A stretch of DNA of 64,000 bases from Cellulomonas cellasea (GTDB lineage: Bacteria > Actinomycetota > Actinomycetes > Actinomycetales > Cellulomonadaceae). Made by a program: the position numbers and the translations under genes. Shown in pieces: positions 53,018-61,535 of the stretch. Position 1 is the first letter of the stretch; every line of letters begins with the position of its first letter. The stretch is taken from the NCBI RefSeq assembly GCF_030372105.1, contig NZ_JAUDBQ010000002.1, positions 62,001-126,000 on the forward strand. The letters run 5' to 3'. The notes beneath the pieces are model-generated. The model ran no database searches and was not told the DNA's origin. It worked only from the letters and a program-made list of their open reading frames with translations.

Positions 53018-54154
53018 ATGAGCACCGACGCACGCACCGCCCACGCGACCACGGCCGACAGCGCTCCCGACGACCTGAAGTTCGCGTACTGGGTCCCGAA
53101 CGTCTCGGGCGGCCTGGTGGTCAGCGACATCGAGCAGCGCACCGACTGGGGCTACCAGTACAACCGCGACCTGGCGCGCACGGCCGAGGCGAACGGCTTC
53201 GAGTACGCGCTCTCGCAGGTGCGCTACGCGGCCAGCTACGGCGCGGCGCAGCAGCATGAGTCGACGAGCTTCTCCCTCGCGCTGCTGCTGGCCACCGAGC
53301 GGCTCAAGGTCATCGCCGCCGTGCACCCCGGCCTGTGGCACCCGGGCGTGCTGGCGAAGTTCATCATCACCGCCGACCACCTCTCGGGCGGGCGGGCCGC
53401 CGTCAATGTGGTGTCCGGGTGGCTCAAGCAGGAGTTCACGAACTTCGGCGAGCCGTGGCTCGACCACGACGAGCGGTACCGCCGCACCGCCGAGTTCATC
53501 CAGGTGCTCCGCGGGCTGTGGACCGAGCAGGACTTCGAGCTGCTCGGCGACTTCTACCGCATCCACGACTTCACGCTGCAGCCCGCGCCCGTCGACGTCC
53601 CGGGCCGCCCGCACCCGGAGATCTTCTTCGGCGGCAACTCCACCGCCGCGCGCGCCACCGCCGGGCGGCACGCCGACTGGTACTTCTCGAATGGCAAGGA
53701 CTTCGACGGCTTCGCCGAGCAGCACCACGAGGTCTCGGCGCATGCCGAGGCCGCCGGGCGCGACGTGCGGTTCGGGCTGAACGGCTTCATGATCGTGCGC
53801 GACTCCGAGAAGGAGGCCCGCGAGGTCCTCCGGGAGATCGTCGCGAAGGCCAACAAGCCGGCCGTCGAGGGCTTCCGCGACGCCGTGACGCAGGCCGGGA
53901 AGGCCACGCGCGACGGCAAGGGCATGTGGGCCGACTCGACGTTCGAGGACCTGATCCAGTACAACGACGGTTTCCGCACTCAGCTCATCGGCACGCCGGA
54001 GCAGGTCGCGGAGCGCATGGTCGAGTACAAGAGGCGCGGCGTGGACCTGTTCCTGCTGGGCTACCTGCACTTCCAGGAGGAGATCGAGCAGTTCGGCCGT
54101 GCCGTGCTGCCGCTCGTCCGAGAGATCGAAGCCGAGGAGGCACGAGTCGCATGA
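53018..54154 (+). CDS. sfnG: Dimethylsulfone monooxygenase-like FMNH2-dependent enzyme (SfnG-like)
   Basis: 378 aa, ATG at 53018 with AGGGGG upstream. The SfnG opening FAYWVPNVSGGLVVSDIEQRT is followed by YNRDLARTAEANGFEYALSQVRY, LSGGRAAVNVVSGW, and PEIFFGGNSTAARATAGRHADW. SfnG cleaves dimethylsulfone to methanesulfinate with FMNH2 and O2, and the SsuD relatives release sulfite from sulfonates. No flavin reductase gene is nearby, so FMNH2 must come from elsewhere. It overlaps the sulfhydrylase gene by ATGA. Confidence 0.88.
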   Translation: MSTDARTAHATTADSAPDDLKFAYWVPNVSGGLVVSDIEQRTDWGYQYNRDLARTAEANGFEYALSQVRYAASYGAAQQHESTSFSLALLLATERLKVIAAVHPGLWHPGVLAKFIITADHLSGGRAAVNVVSGWLKQEFTNFGEPWLDHDERYRRTAEFIQVLRGLWTEQDFELLGDFYRIHDFTLQPAPVDVPGRPHPEIFFGGNSTAARATAGRHADWYFSNGKDFDGFAEQHHEVSAHAEAAGRDVRFGLNGFMIVRDSEKEAREVLREIVAKANKPAVEGFRDAVTQAGKATRDGKGMWADSTFEDLIQYNDGFRTQLIGTPEQVAERMVEYKRRGVDLFLLGYLHFQEEIEQFGRAVLPLVREIEAEEARVA

Positions 54155-55521
54155 CCGACCGACGCTGGGGATTCCGCACGCGGGCCCTGCACGCAGGGGG
54201 GATCCCCGACGCCGCCACTGGCGCGCGCGCCGTCCCCATCTATCAGACGACCTCGTTCGTCTTCCAGGACACGGACGACGCCGCGAACCTGTTCGCGCTG
54301 CAGAAGTACGGGAACATCTACTCCCGCATCGGCAACCCCACCGTCGCGGCCCTCGAGGAGCGGATCGCGTCGCTCGAGGGCGGCATCGGCGCGGTGGCCA
54401 CCGCCTCGGGCATGGCGGCGGAGTTCATCACGTTCGCCGCGCTCGTGGGCGCCGGCGACCATGTGGTCGCGTCCGCGCAGCTCTACGGCGGCACCGTCAC
54501 CCAGCTCGACGTGACGCTGCGCCGGTTCGGCGTGGAGACGACGTTCGTCGCGGGCACCGACCCGGCGGACTACGCCGCGGCGATCCGCCCCGAGACGAAG
54601 GTCGTCTACACCGAGGTCGTCGCCAACCCGTCCGGGGAGGTCGCCGACCTGGAAGGGCTCGCCGAGGTGGCGCATGCCGCCGGCGTCCCGCTGGTGGTGG
54701 ACGCCACGCTGTCGACGCCGTACCTGATCCGGCCCATCGAGCACGGCGCGGACATCGTCATCCACTCCGCCACCAAGTTCCTGGGCGGCCACGGCACCAC
54801 CCTGGGCGGCGTGGTCGTCGAGTCGGGCCGGTTCAACTGGGGCAACGGCAAGTTCCCGCAGATGACCGAGCCTGTGCCGTCCTACGGCGGCGTGAGCTGG
54901 TGGGAGAACTTCGGCGAGTACGGGTTCCTCACCAAGCTGCGCAGCGAGCAGCTCCGGGACATCGGCCCGGCGCTGTCCCCGCAGTCGGCATTCCAGCTGC
55001 TGCAGGGCGTGGAGACGCTCCCCCAGCGCCTCGACGCCCACCTGGCGAACGCGCGCGCTGTGGCCGAGTGGCTCGAGGCGGACGACCGTGTCGCCTCCGT
55101 CGCATGGGCCGGGCTGCCCAGCCACCCGCACTATGAGCGGGCCCTGCGCTACCTGCCCGCCGGCCCGGGCGCGGTGTTCGCGTTCCGCCTGGCGGCCACG
55201 GCCGACCGCACCGGACGCGACGTGGGACGCAGGTTCATCGAGTCGCTCCAGCTCGCGAGCCACCTCGCGAACGTCGGCGACTCGCGCACCCTGGTGATCC
55301 ACCCGGCGTCCACGACGCACCAGCAGCTCAGCCCCGAGCAGCTGCTCACCGCGGGCGTCCCCGAGGACCTGGTGCGGATCAGCGTCGGACTGGAGGACGT
55401 CGAGGACATCCTCTGGGACCTGGACCAGGCCCTGGCGGCCGCGATCGAGCCCGTCGCCGAGCCCGCGCCCGTGCCAGCAGCCGAGTCCGCCTCCGGGGAT
55501 GTCGTGGAGGTGGCCCGATGA
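54151..55521 (+). CDS. O-acetylhomoserine/O-acetylserine sulfhydrylase
   Basis: 456 aa from ATG at 54151, overlapping the sfnG-like stop. It is a Cys/Met-metabolism PLP enzyme: TRALHAGGIPD, YSRIGNPTVAALEERIASLEGG, ATASGMAA, Asp in LVVDATLSTPYL and the PLP Lys in IHSATKFLGGHG. The long insert with EPVPSYGGVSWWENFGEYGFLTKLR is typical of O-acetylhomoserine sulfhydrylases (MetY/CysD) that use free sulfide. The final 30 residues are a Glu/Pro/Ala tail. It would fix sulfide released from organosulfur compounds. Confidence 0.92.
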   Translation: MTDRRWGFRTRALHAGGIPDAATGARAVPIYQTTSFVFQDTDDAANLFALQKYGNIYSRIGNPTVAALEERIASLEGGIGAVATASGMAAEFITFAALVGAGDHVVASAQLYGGTVTQLDVTLRRFGVETTFVAGTDPADYAAAIRPETKVVYTEVVANPSGEVADLEGLAEVAHAAGVPLVVDATLSTPYLIRPIEHGADIVIHSATKFLGGHGTTLGGVVVESGRFNWGNGKFPQMTEPVPSYGGVSWWENFGEYGFLTKLRSEQLRDIGPALSPQSAFQLLQGVETLPQRLDAHLANARAVAEWLEADDRVASVAWAGLPSHPHYERALRYLPAGPGAVFAFRLAATADRTGRDVGRRFIESLQLASHLANVGDSRTLVIHPASTTHQQLSPEQLLTAGVPEDLVRISVGLEDVEDILWDLDQALAAAIEPVAEPAPVPAAESASGDVVEVAR

Positions 55522-56006
55522 CCGCCGACCGCACCTGGACCGGCCCCAGCGCCCCCGAGCGCCTCTCGCTGCTGCGCGGGACGCGATCGGTGGCCATTGT
55601 CGGGGCCTCGAACAACCCGTCCCGCGCGAGCTACTTCGTGGCGACGTACCTGCTCTCGAGCTCGCCGTTCGAGGTGTACTTCGTCAACCCGCGCGCCACC
55701 GAGATCCTCGGCCGGCCGGTGTACCCGTCGCTCGCGGCACTGCCCGTCGTCCCGGACCTGGTGGACGTCTTCCGCCGCCACGACGACCTGCCCACGGTCC
55801 TCGAGGAGACTGTCGCCGTGGGCGCGAAGGCGCTGTGGCTGCAGCTCGGGTCCTGGCACGAGGAGGTCGCCCGCGACGGCGAGGAGGCCGGACTGCGGGT
55901 CGTCATGGACCGCTGCCTCAAGATCGAGCACGCGCGGTTCCACGGCGGGCTGCACCTCGCCGGCTTCGACACCGGTGTGATCAGCTCGCGGCGCTCGCTC
56001 GGCTGA
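55518..56006 (+). CDS. CoA-binding domain protein (YccU-like)
   Basis: 162 aa from ATG at 55518, with an ATGA overlap. A Rossmann-type CoA_binding domain fills the protein: RSVAIVGASNNPSRASYFVATYLL, YFVNPRATEILGRPVYPSLAALP, DLVDVFRR, and VMDRCLKIEHARF near the end (a conserved Cys). It is related to the succinyl-CoA synthetase alpha N-domain. Its biochemical role is unknown. It recurs next to O-acetylhomoserine sulfhydrylase genes in actinobacteria, suggesting a link to the sulfhydrylase or the CoA ligase in this operon. Confidence 0.87.
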   Translation: MTADRTWTGPSAPERLSLLRGTRSVAIVGASNNPSRASYFVATYLLSSSPFEVYFVNPRATEILGRPVYPSLAALPVVPDLVDVFRRHDDLPTVLEETVAVGAKALWLQLGSWHEEVARDGEEAGLRVVMDRCLKIEHARFHGGLHLAGFDTGVISSRRSLG

Positions 56007-56018
56007 GCCTGGCGCGAT

Positions 56019-56354
56019 CTACGCGCTCGGCGGGTCGTCGGGGAACCAGACGGCCCGCCGCAGCGCGACGCGCTCGCCATCGGCGGTGAGCGGCGTCTCC
56101 TCTTGCGCGTACCGGGGCAGGGCGCGCCCCGGCGAGTGCGGGCGTCCGCTCGCGTTGACCACCCGCCACCAGGGCACGTCCCCACCGGCGCGGGCCAGCA
56201 CTGTGCCGACCTGGCGGGGTCCGCCGCGCGGTGTGCCGCCCTCGGAGACGAAGAGCTCGGACACGGCCTCAGCCACCGTGCCGTACGTCATGACCCTGCC
56301 CGGGGGGATGAGCTCGACCAGGTCGAGCACCGCCTCGGTGTACTCCTCGTCCAT
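56019..56354 (-). CDS. Alkyltransferase-like protein (ATL), MGMT homologue without the active-site cysteine
   Basis: 111 aa from ATG at 56354, with GGGAGG upstream; a longer reading to 56399 is less likely. The MGMT C-terminal fold is seen in VLDLVELIPPGRVMTYGTVAEAV (helix and Tyr/Arg finger region) and VGTVLARAGGDVPWWRVVNASGRP. Where MGMTs have PCHR, this protein has PWWR, so it cannot accept an alkyl group. ATLs bind O6-alkylguanine and flag it for nucleotide excision repair. Confidence 0.88.
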   Translation of the reverse strand: MDEEYTEAVLDLVELIPPGRVMTYGTVAEAVSELFVSEGGTPRGGPRQVGTVLARAGGDVPWWRVVNASGRPHSPGRALPRYAQEETPLTADGERVALRRAVWFPDDPPSA

Positions 56355-56400
56355 GCGGGCCTCCCTCGCTGGGCGGGTCAGGTCAGGTGGGTTGAGCACA

Positions 56401-57498
56401 TCAGAGTGGGTCGCGGTGCACCAGCACGAGGGCCCGGTCGTCCCCCTCGCCGGTGCGCACCCCGTCGAGCACCGCCTCGGCGCCGCCGCGCCTCGTGGCG
56501 ACGAGCCGCTCGGCGGCGCCCATCAGACGGTCGATCCCCATCGACACGTCATGCCCTGGCGCCTCGATCAGGCCGTCGGTGTACAGCATGAGCGCGTCGC
56601 CGGGCGCGAGCCTGCCCGTCACGGGCGCACAGCGGAGGTCGCGCACGATGCCGAGCGCCGGCGCCCCGATGCTGTTGACGATCTCGAGCCGACCGGAGCC
56701 CGCATGGAGCTGGACGGCTGGCGGGTGCCCGGCGGAGGCGACCCAGAACTCGCCGGTGCGCAGGTCGACGGTGAGGTGGATCGCCGTGGCGAACCCCTCG
56801 TCCCAGTCCTGCGCGAGCAGGTAGTCGTTCGCGGCGGGCAGGAACTCCTCGGGTGGCATGGCGCCCAGCAGGCCGCCGAAGGCCCCGGAGAGCAGCAGCG
56901 ACCGCACGCCGGCGGCCTGGCCCTTGCCGGACACGTCCACCACGGCGATCTCGAGCAGCGTCTCGTCTTTGGCGGTGCTGGCCACGATGAAGTCGCCGGA
57001 GAACGCCTCGGCGTTGGCGGCCCGCAGCGCGCTGTCCACCCGCCAGGAGTGCGGCAGCCGTGGGATGCGCCCATGCGCGGCGAGCCTGTCGCGCAGGTCG
57101 ACGAGCATCAGCCCGCCCGGCGCGCCCTGCAGGCCCAGGCGCTCACGCTGGAAGGCGAAGGCCAGCAGCGCGACCACGGAGATGCCCTGCACGAGCATCT
57201 CGCCGGGGCTGAACGACCCGTTCCGGCCGATCGCCATGGCCAGGGTCTCGACGACGATGACGGCGCAGAGCACCACCATGCCGCGCAGCCGCAGCAGGAA
57301 CGCCCCGAGGAGCTGCACCAAGATGAGCACCGACACCGGCGCCCAGTCCCAGGGCGCGACGATCGCGGCGGAGGCCACCACCGTCAGGAGCACGAGCCCC
57401 CACGTCAGCGCCTTCTGCGACATCGGCAGGCCGCGGCGGAGCCACCCGGCGGGCGACGGCACGCGCGCGCGCAACTCCTCGAACCTGCCTGTGCCCAC
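56401..57498 (-). CDS. SpoIIE/RsbU-type PP2C phosphatase with N-terminal membrane domain
   Basis: 365 aa, ATG at 57498. Residues about 28-115 contain four hydrophobic helices, then a cytoplasmic phosphatase domain with SGDFIVAS, LEIAVVDVSGKGQAAG (metal-binding Asp), WVASAGHPPAVQL and LMLYTDGLIEAPGHD. Such enzymes dephosphorylate anti-sigma-factor antagonists. No kinase or antagonist gene is adjacent, so partners are elsewhere. The sensor part has no recognised ligand domain. Confidence 0.9.
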   Translation of the reverse strand: MGTGRFEELRARVPSPAGWLRRGLPMSQKALTWGLVLLTVVASAAIVAPWDWAPVSVLILVQLLGAFLLRLRGMVVLCAVIVVETLAMAIGRNGSFSPGEMLVQGISVVALLAFAFQRERLGLQGAPGGLMLVDLRDRLAAHGRIPRLPHSWRVDSALRAANAEAFSGDFIVASTAKDETLLEIAVVDVSGKGQAAGVRSLLLSGAFGGLLGAMPPEEFLPAANDYLLAQDWDEGFATAIHLTVDLRTGEFWVASAGHPPAVQLHAGSGRLEIVNSIGAPALGIVRDLRCAPVTGRLAPGDALMLYTDGLIEAPGHDVSMGIDRLMGAAERLVATRRGGAEAVLDGVRTGEGDDRALVLVHRDPL

Positions 57499-57553
57499 GC
57501 GCCGAGAGTAACTGCCCCGCCTGAGACGACGCCGCGCTGACCAGCGAAAACTG

Positions 57554-57582
57554 TTGGCTCGGCAACGTGAGACGCGACACTA
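57554..57582 (+). promoter_or_regulatory. Promoter of the Eis-like gene, probably leaderless
   Basis: TTGGCT (57554-57559) and CACTAT (57577-57582), 17 bases apart. The -10 box ends seven bases before the ATG at 57590, and no ribosome-binding site precedes the start. Confidence 0.55.
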
Positions 57583-57589
57583 TGGCGGG

Positions 57590-58864
57590 ATGACCCCCGC
57601 GCTTCCCGACGGTTACCGCCTGATCCGTGTCCCTCACAGCCGCAGCGTCGAATTCCGTGAGGTCGACCACCTCGCATTCGGCTACGAGCCCGACCCCGAG
57701 ACCGTCGCGCAAGTCCCCGACTACCTGGAGTGGGATCGCACCTCCGCCGTCGAGGCCCCCGACGGCAGCCTGGCGGCCGTCCACGCGTCCTACGCCTTCA
57801 CGCTGCCGGTGCCCGGCGCCCAGCCCGTCGAATGCGCGGGGCTGACCTGGGTCGGCACCCGCCCGGACCAGCGGCGCCAGGGCCTGCTCTCGGCGATGAT
57901 CGCGGACCACTTCGCGCACTGCGAGGAGCGCGGCGAGCCCGTCTCGGCGCTGTACGCGGCGGAGTCCGCCATCTACGGGCGCTTCGGCTACGGCTCGGCG
58001 GCCGACGACCTTCGAGTGACGATCCCGCGCGGTGTCGCGCTGCGTGACGTGCCCGGCTCATCCGACCTGACGCTGCGCTTCGCGAAGCTCGACGCCGCGG
58101 CGCATGGCGGGCTCGTCGAGCAGGTCCATGCCGCGGCCGGCGTGGGTCGCCCGGGATGGATCGGCCGGAGCACCGACGCGCTGCGGGCCAGCGCGCTGGC
58201 CGACCCGCCGGCGTGGCGGCAGGGCGGTGAGCCGCTGAGGATCGCGACCGTGCACGGCCCCGACGGCGAGCCCCGCGCGTATGCGCTGCTGCGCCGCAAG
58301 GAGGAATGGGCCGACAACGTCGCCAAGACGAAGGTGCTGGTGCGGGAGTCGGCGGCCGTCGACGCCGCCGCGGCGCATCGGCTGTGGTCGTTCCTCCTCG
58401 ACATGGACCTCACCGCGTCGGTGCAGAGCGGCCCGCTGCCGGTCGACGACCGCATCCGGGAGATCCTCGTCGACCCGCGCCTCGCCACCGCGAAGATCAC
58501 CGACAACGTGTGGGTGCGGCTGGTCGACCTCCCCGCCGCGCTCACCGCGCGCCGCTACTCCGGGCCGCTCGACGTGGTGCTGGAGGTCACCGACGCGCGG
58601 CTGCCCGCGAACGCCGGGCGTTGGCGGCTGGCCACCGGCCCGGTCGGCGCGGACGCCGCCTATGACGTGCGGGTGACGCGCACCGAGGACGACGCCGATG
58701 TGGCGCTGGACGTCCGGGAGCTCGGCGCGGCCTACCTGGGCGGGCGCTCGCTGGCGGCTGCCGGCCATGCCGGGCTTGTCGAGGAGCGCCGCGCGGGGAG
58801 CCTGCACGCGACCAGCACCGCGTTCGCGTGGCCGCTGGCGCCGGTGTGCTCCTGGATGTTCTAG
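57590..58864 (+). CDS. Eis-like GNAT N-acetyltransferase
   Basis: 424 aa from ATG at 57590. An N-terminal GNAT domain (residues about 10-130) holds the acetyl-CoA loop VGTRPDQRRQGLLSAMI. A second GNAT-like region begins around 150, and the C-terminus is SCP2-like with a conserved terminal carboxylate (LAPVCSWMF). This three-part order is that of the Eis family, hexameric acetyltransferases that modify aminoglycosides and other amines in mycobacteria. Activity of this copy is unknown. Confidence 0.9.
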   Translation: MTPALPDGYRLIRVPHSRSVEFREVDHLAFGYEPDPETVAQVPDYLEWDRTSAVEAPDGSLAAVHASYAFTLPVPGAQPVECAGLTWVGTRPDQRRQGLLSAMIADHFAHCEERGEPVSALYAAESAIYGRFGYGSAADDLRVTIPRGVALRDVPGSSDLTLRFAKLDAAAHGGLVEQVHAAAGVGRPGWIGRSTDALRASALADPPAWRQGGEPLRIATVHGPDGEPRAYALLRRKEEWADNVAKTKVLVRESAAVDAAAAHRLWSFLLDMDLTASVQSGPLPVDDRIREILVDPRLATAKITDNVWVRLVDLPAALTARRYSGPLDVVLEVTDARLPANAGRWRLATGPVGADAAYDVRVTRTEDDADVALDVRELGAAYLGGRSLAAAGHAGLVEERRAGSLHATSTAFAWPLAPVCSWMF

Positions 58865-58900
58865 CCGCCGCGTTCTCGCCGCAGCGTTTCAGCCGCGACG

Positions 58901-58951
58901 CGCCACGGGGCGCCCCGGGTGGTCGACCGACCCCTGGGGCGCCCCGTGGCG
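58901..58951. terminator. Bidirectional terminator between eis-like and rpiB genes
   Basis: A perfect 16-bp stem (58901-58916 with 58936-58951) around a loop that can itself pair partly, between convergent genes. Confidence 0.8.
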
Positions 58952-58970
58952 TGTCCGGACCTGGGACGCG

Positions 58971-59429
58971 TCAGCCGCGGCTGTGCGCCTCCACGTAGGC
59001 GGAGATCATCTCGATGCGCCGCGAGTGGCGGACGTCGCCGCTGAACGGCTCGGCGATGAAGGCGTCGACGATGGCCAGCGCCTCGTCGATGGTGTGCTGC
59101 CGCGCGCCGAGCGCCACGACGTTCGCGTCGTTGTGCGCGCGGGCGAGCTGGGCGATCTCCGGCTTCCACGCGAGCGCCGCGCGGATGCCCGGCACCTTGT
59201 TCGCGGCGATCTGCTCGCCGTTGCCCGAGCCGCCCAGCACGATGCCCAGGCTCCCCGGCTCGGCGGCGACGGCCTCGCCCGCGGCGAAGCAGAACGGCGG
59301 GTAGGCGTCCAGCGCGTCGTACTCGAAGGCGCCGTGGTCCACGACGTCGTGTCCTGCGGCCTGGAGGTGGTCGACGAGCGCGGCCTTGAGCTCGTAGCCG
59401 GCGTGGTCTGTGGCAACGTGAATGCGCAT
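58971..59429 (-). CDS. rpiB: Ribose-5-phosphate isomerase B
   Basis: 152 aa from ATG at 59429; the reading could extend upstream but MRIHVATDHAGYE is the conserved start. It interconverts ribose 5-phosphate and ribulose 5-phosphate. Motifs are ATDHAGYELK (phosphate/base region), GIVLGGSGNGEQIAANK (anion hole; Ser in place of the Cys seen in some RpiB, as in actinobacteria) and HNDANVVALGAR. No second rpi gene is visible. It is divergent from the M13 peptidase gene. Confidence 0.94.
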   Translation of the reverse strand: MRIHVATDHAGYELKAALVDHLQAAGHDVVDHGAFEYDALDAYPPFCFAAGEAVAAEPGSLGIVLGGSGNGEQIAANKVPGIRAALAWKPEIAQLARAHNDANVVALGARQHTIDEALAIVDAFIAEPFSGDVRHSRRIEMISAYVEAHSRG

Positions 59430-59471
59430 ATGAACATCCTGCCTCAGTTCGAGGTGTTCTAGCCTGCACCT

Positions 59472-61463
59472 ATGACCCACAGCGGAATCGACCTCACCGC
59501 CCTCGACCCTGCGGCCCGGCCGCAGGACGACCTCTTCGGACACGTCAACGGGCGGTGGCTCGCCTCACACCAGATCCCCGCCGACCGGGCCTCGGACGGC
59601 GCGTTCCGCGCGCTGCACGACCGCGCCGAGGAGCAGGTGCGGGACATCATCACCGACGCCGCGCAGCAGGCCGCCGACGGGGCGCAGGCGCCCGAGGACA
59701 TCCAGTCCAAGATCGGCGCGCTGTACGCCAGCTTCATGGACGAGGACGCGGTGGAGGCCGCCGGCACGCAGCCGCTGCGCCCCGACCTCGAGCTCATCGA
59801 GCAGGCCGGCGACCAGGCCGCGCTCACCGAGGCGCTCGGCGTGCTGCAGCGCACGGGCGCCGCGGGCGCCGTGGGCTTCTGGGTCGACAACGACGCCAAG
59901 GACCCGACGCGCTACATCGTGTACCTCGCCCAGTCCGGCTTGGGGCTGCCCGACGAGTCGTACTACCGCGACGCGCAGTACGCGACGGTGCTCACCGCTT
60001 ACCGCCCGCATGTCGCGCGCATGCTGCTGCTCGGCGGCGTCGCGGCCGACCAGGAGCAGGCGGACGAGCTCGCCGGGCGCGTGGTGTCCCTCGAGACGCG
60101 CCTCGCGCAGGGGCACTGGGATGTGGTACGCGACCGCGACGCCGAGCTCACGTACAACCCGATGACGCTCGCCCAGCTCGCCGAGCAGGCGCCCGGCTTC
60201 GACTGGGCCGCGTGGGCCCGGGCGCTCGGCGCCCCCGAGGCCTCGCTGGACGACCTGGTCATGCAGGAGCCGTCGTACGCGCAGGCCTTCGCGACGCTGT
60301 GGTCCGAGCTGCCGATCGAGGACTGGAAGGCGTGGATGGCGTACCACGCGGTCAGCTCGCGGGCGCCGTACCTCACCCGCGAGATCGTGCAGGCGAACTT
60401 CGACTTCTACGGCCGCACCCTCACCGGCGCCCAGGAGCTGCGGGACCGGTGGAAGCGCGGAGTCAGCCTGGTGCAGGGCGTGCTCGGCGAGGCCGTCGGC
60501 GAGGTGTACGTCGAGCGGCACTTCCCGCCGTCCCACAAGGAGCGGATGAACGAGCTCGTCGCGCACCTCGTCGAGGCGTACCGCGAGTCCATCAGCGCCC
60601 TCGACTGGATGAGCGAGGAGACGCGGGCCAAGGCGCTGGCCAAGCTCGACTCCTTCACCCCGAAGATCGGCTACCCGGTGAAGTGGCGCGACTACTCGGC
60701 GCTGGAGGTGCGGCCCGACGACCTGGTCGGCAACGTGCGCCGCGCGTCGGCCTTCGAGCAGGACCGCGAGCTGAACAAGATCGGCAAGCCGATCGACCGC
60801 GACGAGTGGTTCATGACCCCGCAGACGGTCAACGCCTACTACAACCCCGGGATGAACGAGATCGTCTTCCCCGCGGCGATCCTGCAGCCCCCGTTCTTCG
60901 ACGCGGAGGCCGACGACGCCGTGAACTACGGCGGCATCGGCGCCGTGATCGGCCACGAGATCGGCCACGGCTTCGACGACCAGGGCTCGAAGTACGACGG
61001 CGACGGCCGGCTCGAGGACTGGTGGACCGAGGAGGACCGCGCGGAGTTCGACAAGCGCACCAAGGCGTTGGTCGACCAGTACTCGGCGTACTCCCCCCGG
61101 CAGCTCGACGGGTCGCACCACGTGAACGGCGAGCTGACCATCGGCGAGAACATCGGCGACCTGGGCGGCCTGTCGATCGCGCTGAAGGCCTACCGCATCG
61201 CGCTGGGCCGCCCGCTCGACGAGGCGCCCGTGATCGACGGGCTCACGGGCGTGCAGCGGGTCATGCTCAGCTTCGCGCAGACCTGGCAGGGCAAGTACCG
61301 CGACGAGGAGCTCATCCGCCGCCTCGCGACGGACCCGCACTCCCCCGACGAGTTCCGCACCAACGGCGTGGTGCGCAACGTGGACGAGTTCTACGAGGCG
61401 TTCGACGTCCAGCCCGAGGACGCGCTGTACCTGGCGCCCGAGGAGCGCGTGCGGATCTGGTGA
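59472..61463 (+). CDS. M13-family zinc metallopeptidase (PepO/neprilysin-like)
   Basis: 663 aa, ATG at 59472. It is a full-length M13 enzyme with an N-terminal helical domain. NAYYNPGMNEIVFPAAILQPPFFD precedes the zinc site VIGHEIGHGFDDQGSKYDGDG (HExxH plus the Asp-Asp pair), the third zinc ligand Glu is in GENIGDLGGLSIALKAY, and the terminal region ends APEERVRIW. There is no signal peptide, so it is a cytoplasmic oligopeptidase, as in several actinobacteria. Confidence 0.95.
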   Translation: MTHSGIDLTALDPAARPQDDLFGHVNGRWLASHQIPADRASDGAFRALHDRAEEQVRDIITDAAQQAADGAQAPEDIQSKIGALYASFMDEDAVEAAGTQPLRPDLELIEQAGDQAALTEALGVLQRTGAAGAVGFWVDNDAKDPTRYIVYLAQSGLGLPDESYYRDAQYATVLTAYRPHVARMLLLGGVAADQEQADELAGRVVSLETRLAQGHWDVVRDRDAELTYNPMTLAQLAEQAPGFDWAAWARALGAPEASLDDLVMQEPSYAQAFATLWSELPIEDWKAWMAYHAVSSRAPYLTREIVQANFDFYGRTLTGAQELRDRWKRGVSLVQGVLGEAVGEVYVERHFPPSHKERMNELVAHLVEAYRESISALDWMSEETRAKALAKLDSFTPKIGYPVKWRDYSALEVRPDDLVGNVRRASAFEQDRELNKIGKPIDRDEWFMTPQTVNAYYNPGMNEIVFPAAILQPPFFDAEADDAVNYGGIGAVIGHEIGHGFDDQGSKYDGDGRLEDWWTEEDRAEFDKRTKALVDQYSAYSPRQLDGSHHVNGELTIGENIGDLGGLSIALKAYRIALGRPLDEAPVIDGLTGVQRVMLSFAQTWQGKYRDEELIRRLATDPHSPDEFRTNGVVRNVDEFYEAFDVQPEDALYLAPEERVRIW

Positions 61464-61475
61464 CCGCGCGCACGA

Positions 61476-61520
61476 GATGAGTAGAGGGCCCCGCCGCTTG
61501 GCTGGGGCCCTCTACTCATC
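61476..61520. terminator. Bidirectional terminator between M13 peptidase and small secreted protein genes
   Basis: A perfect 17-bp stem (61476-61492 with 61504-61520), loop of 11 bases, between convergent genes. Confidence 0.85.
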
Positions 61521-61535
61521 TGGTGCCGCCTGCGG

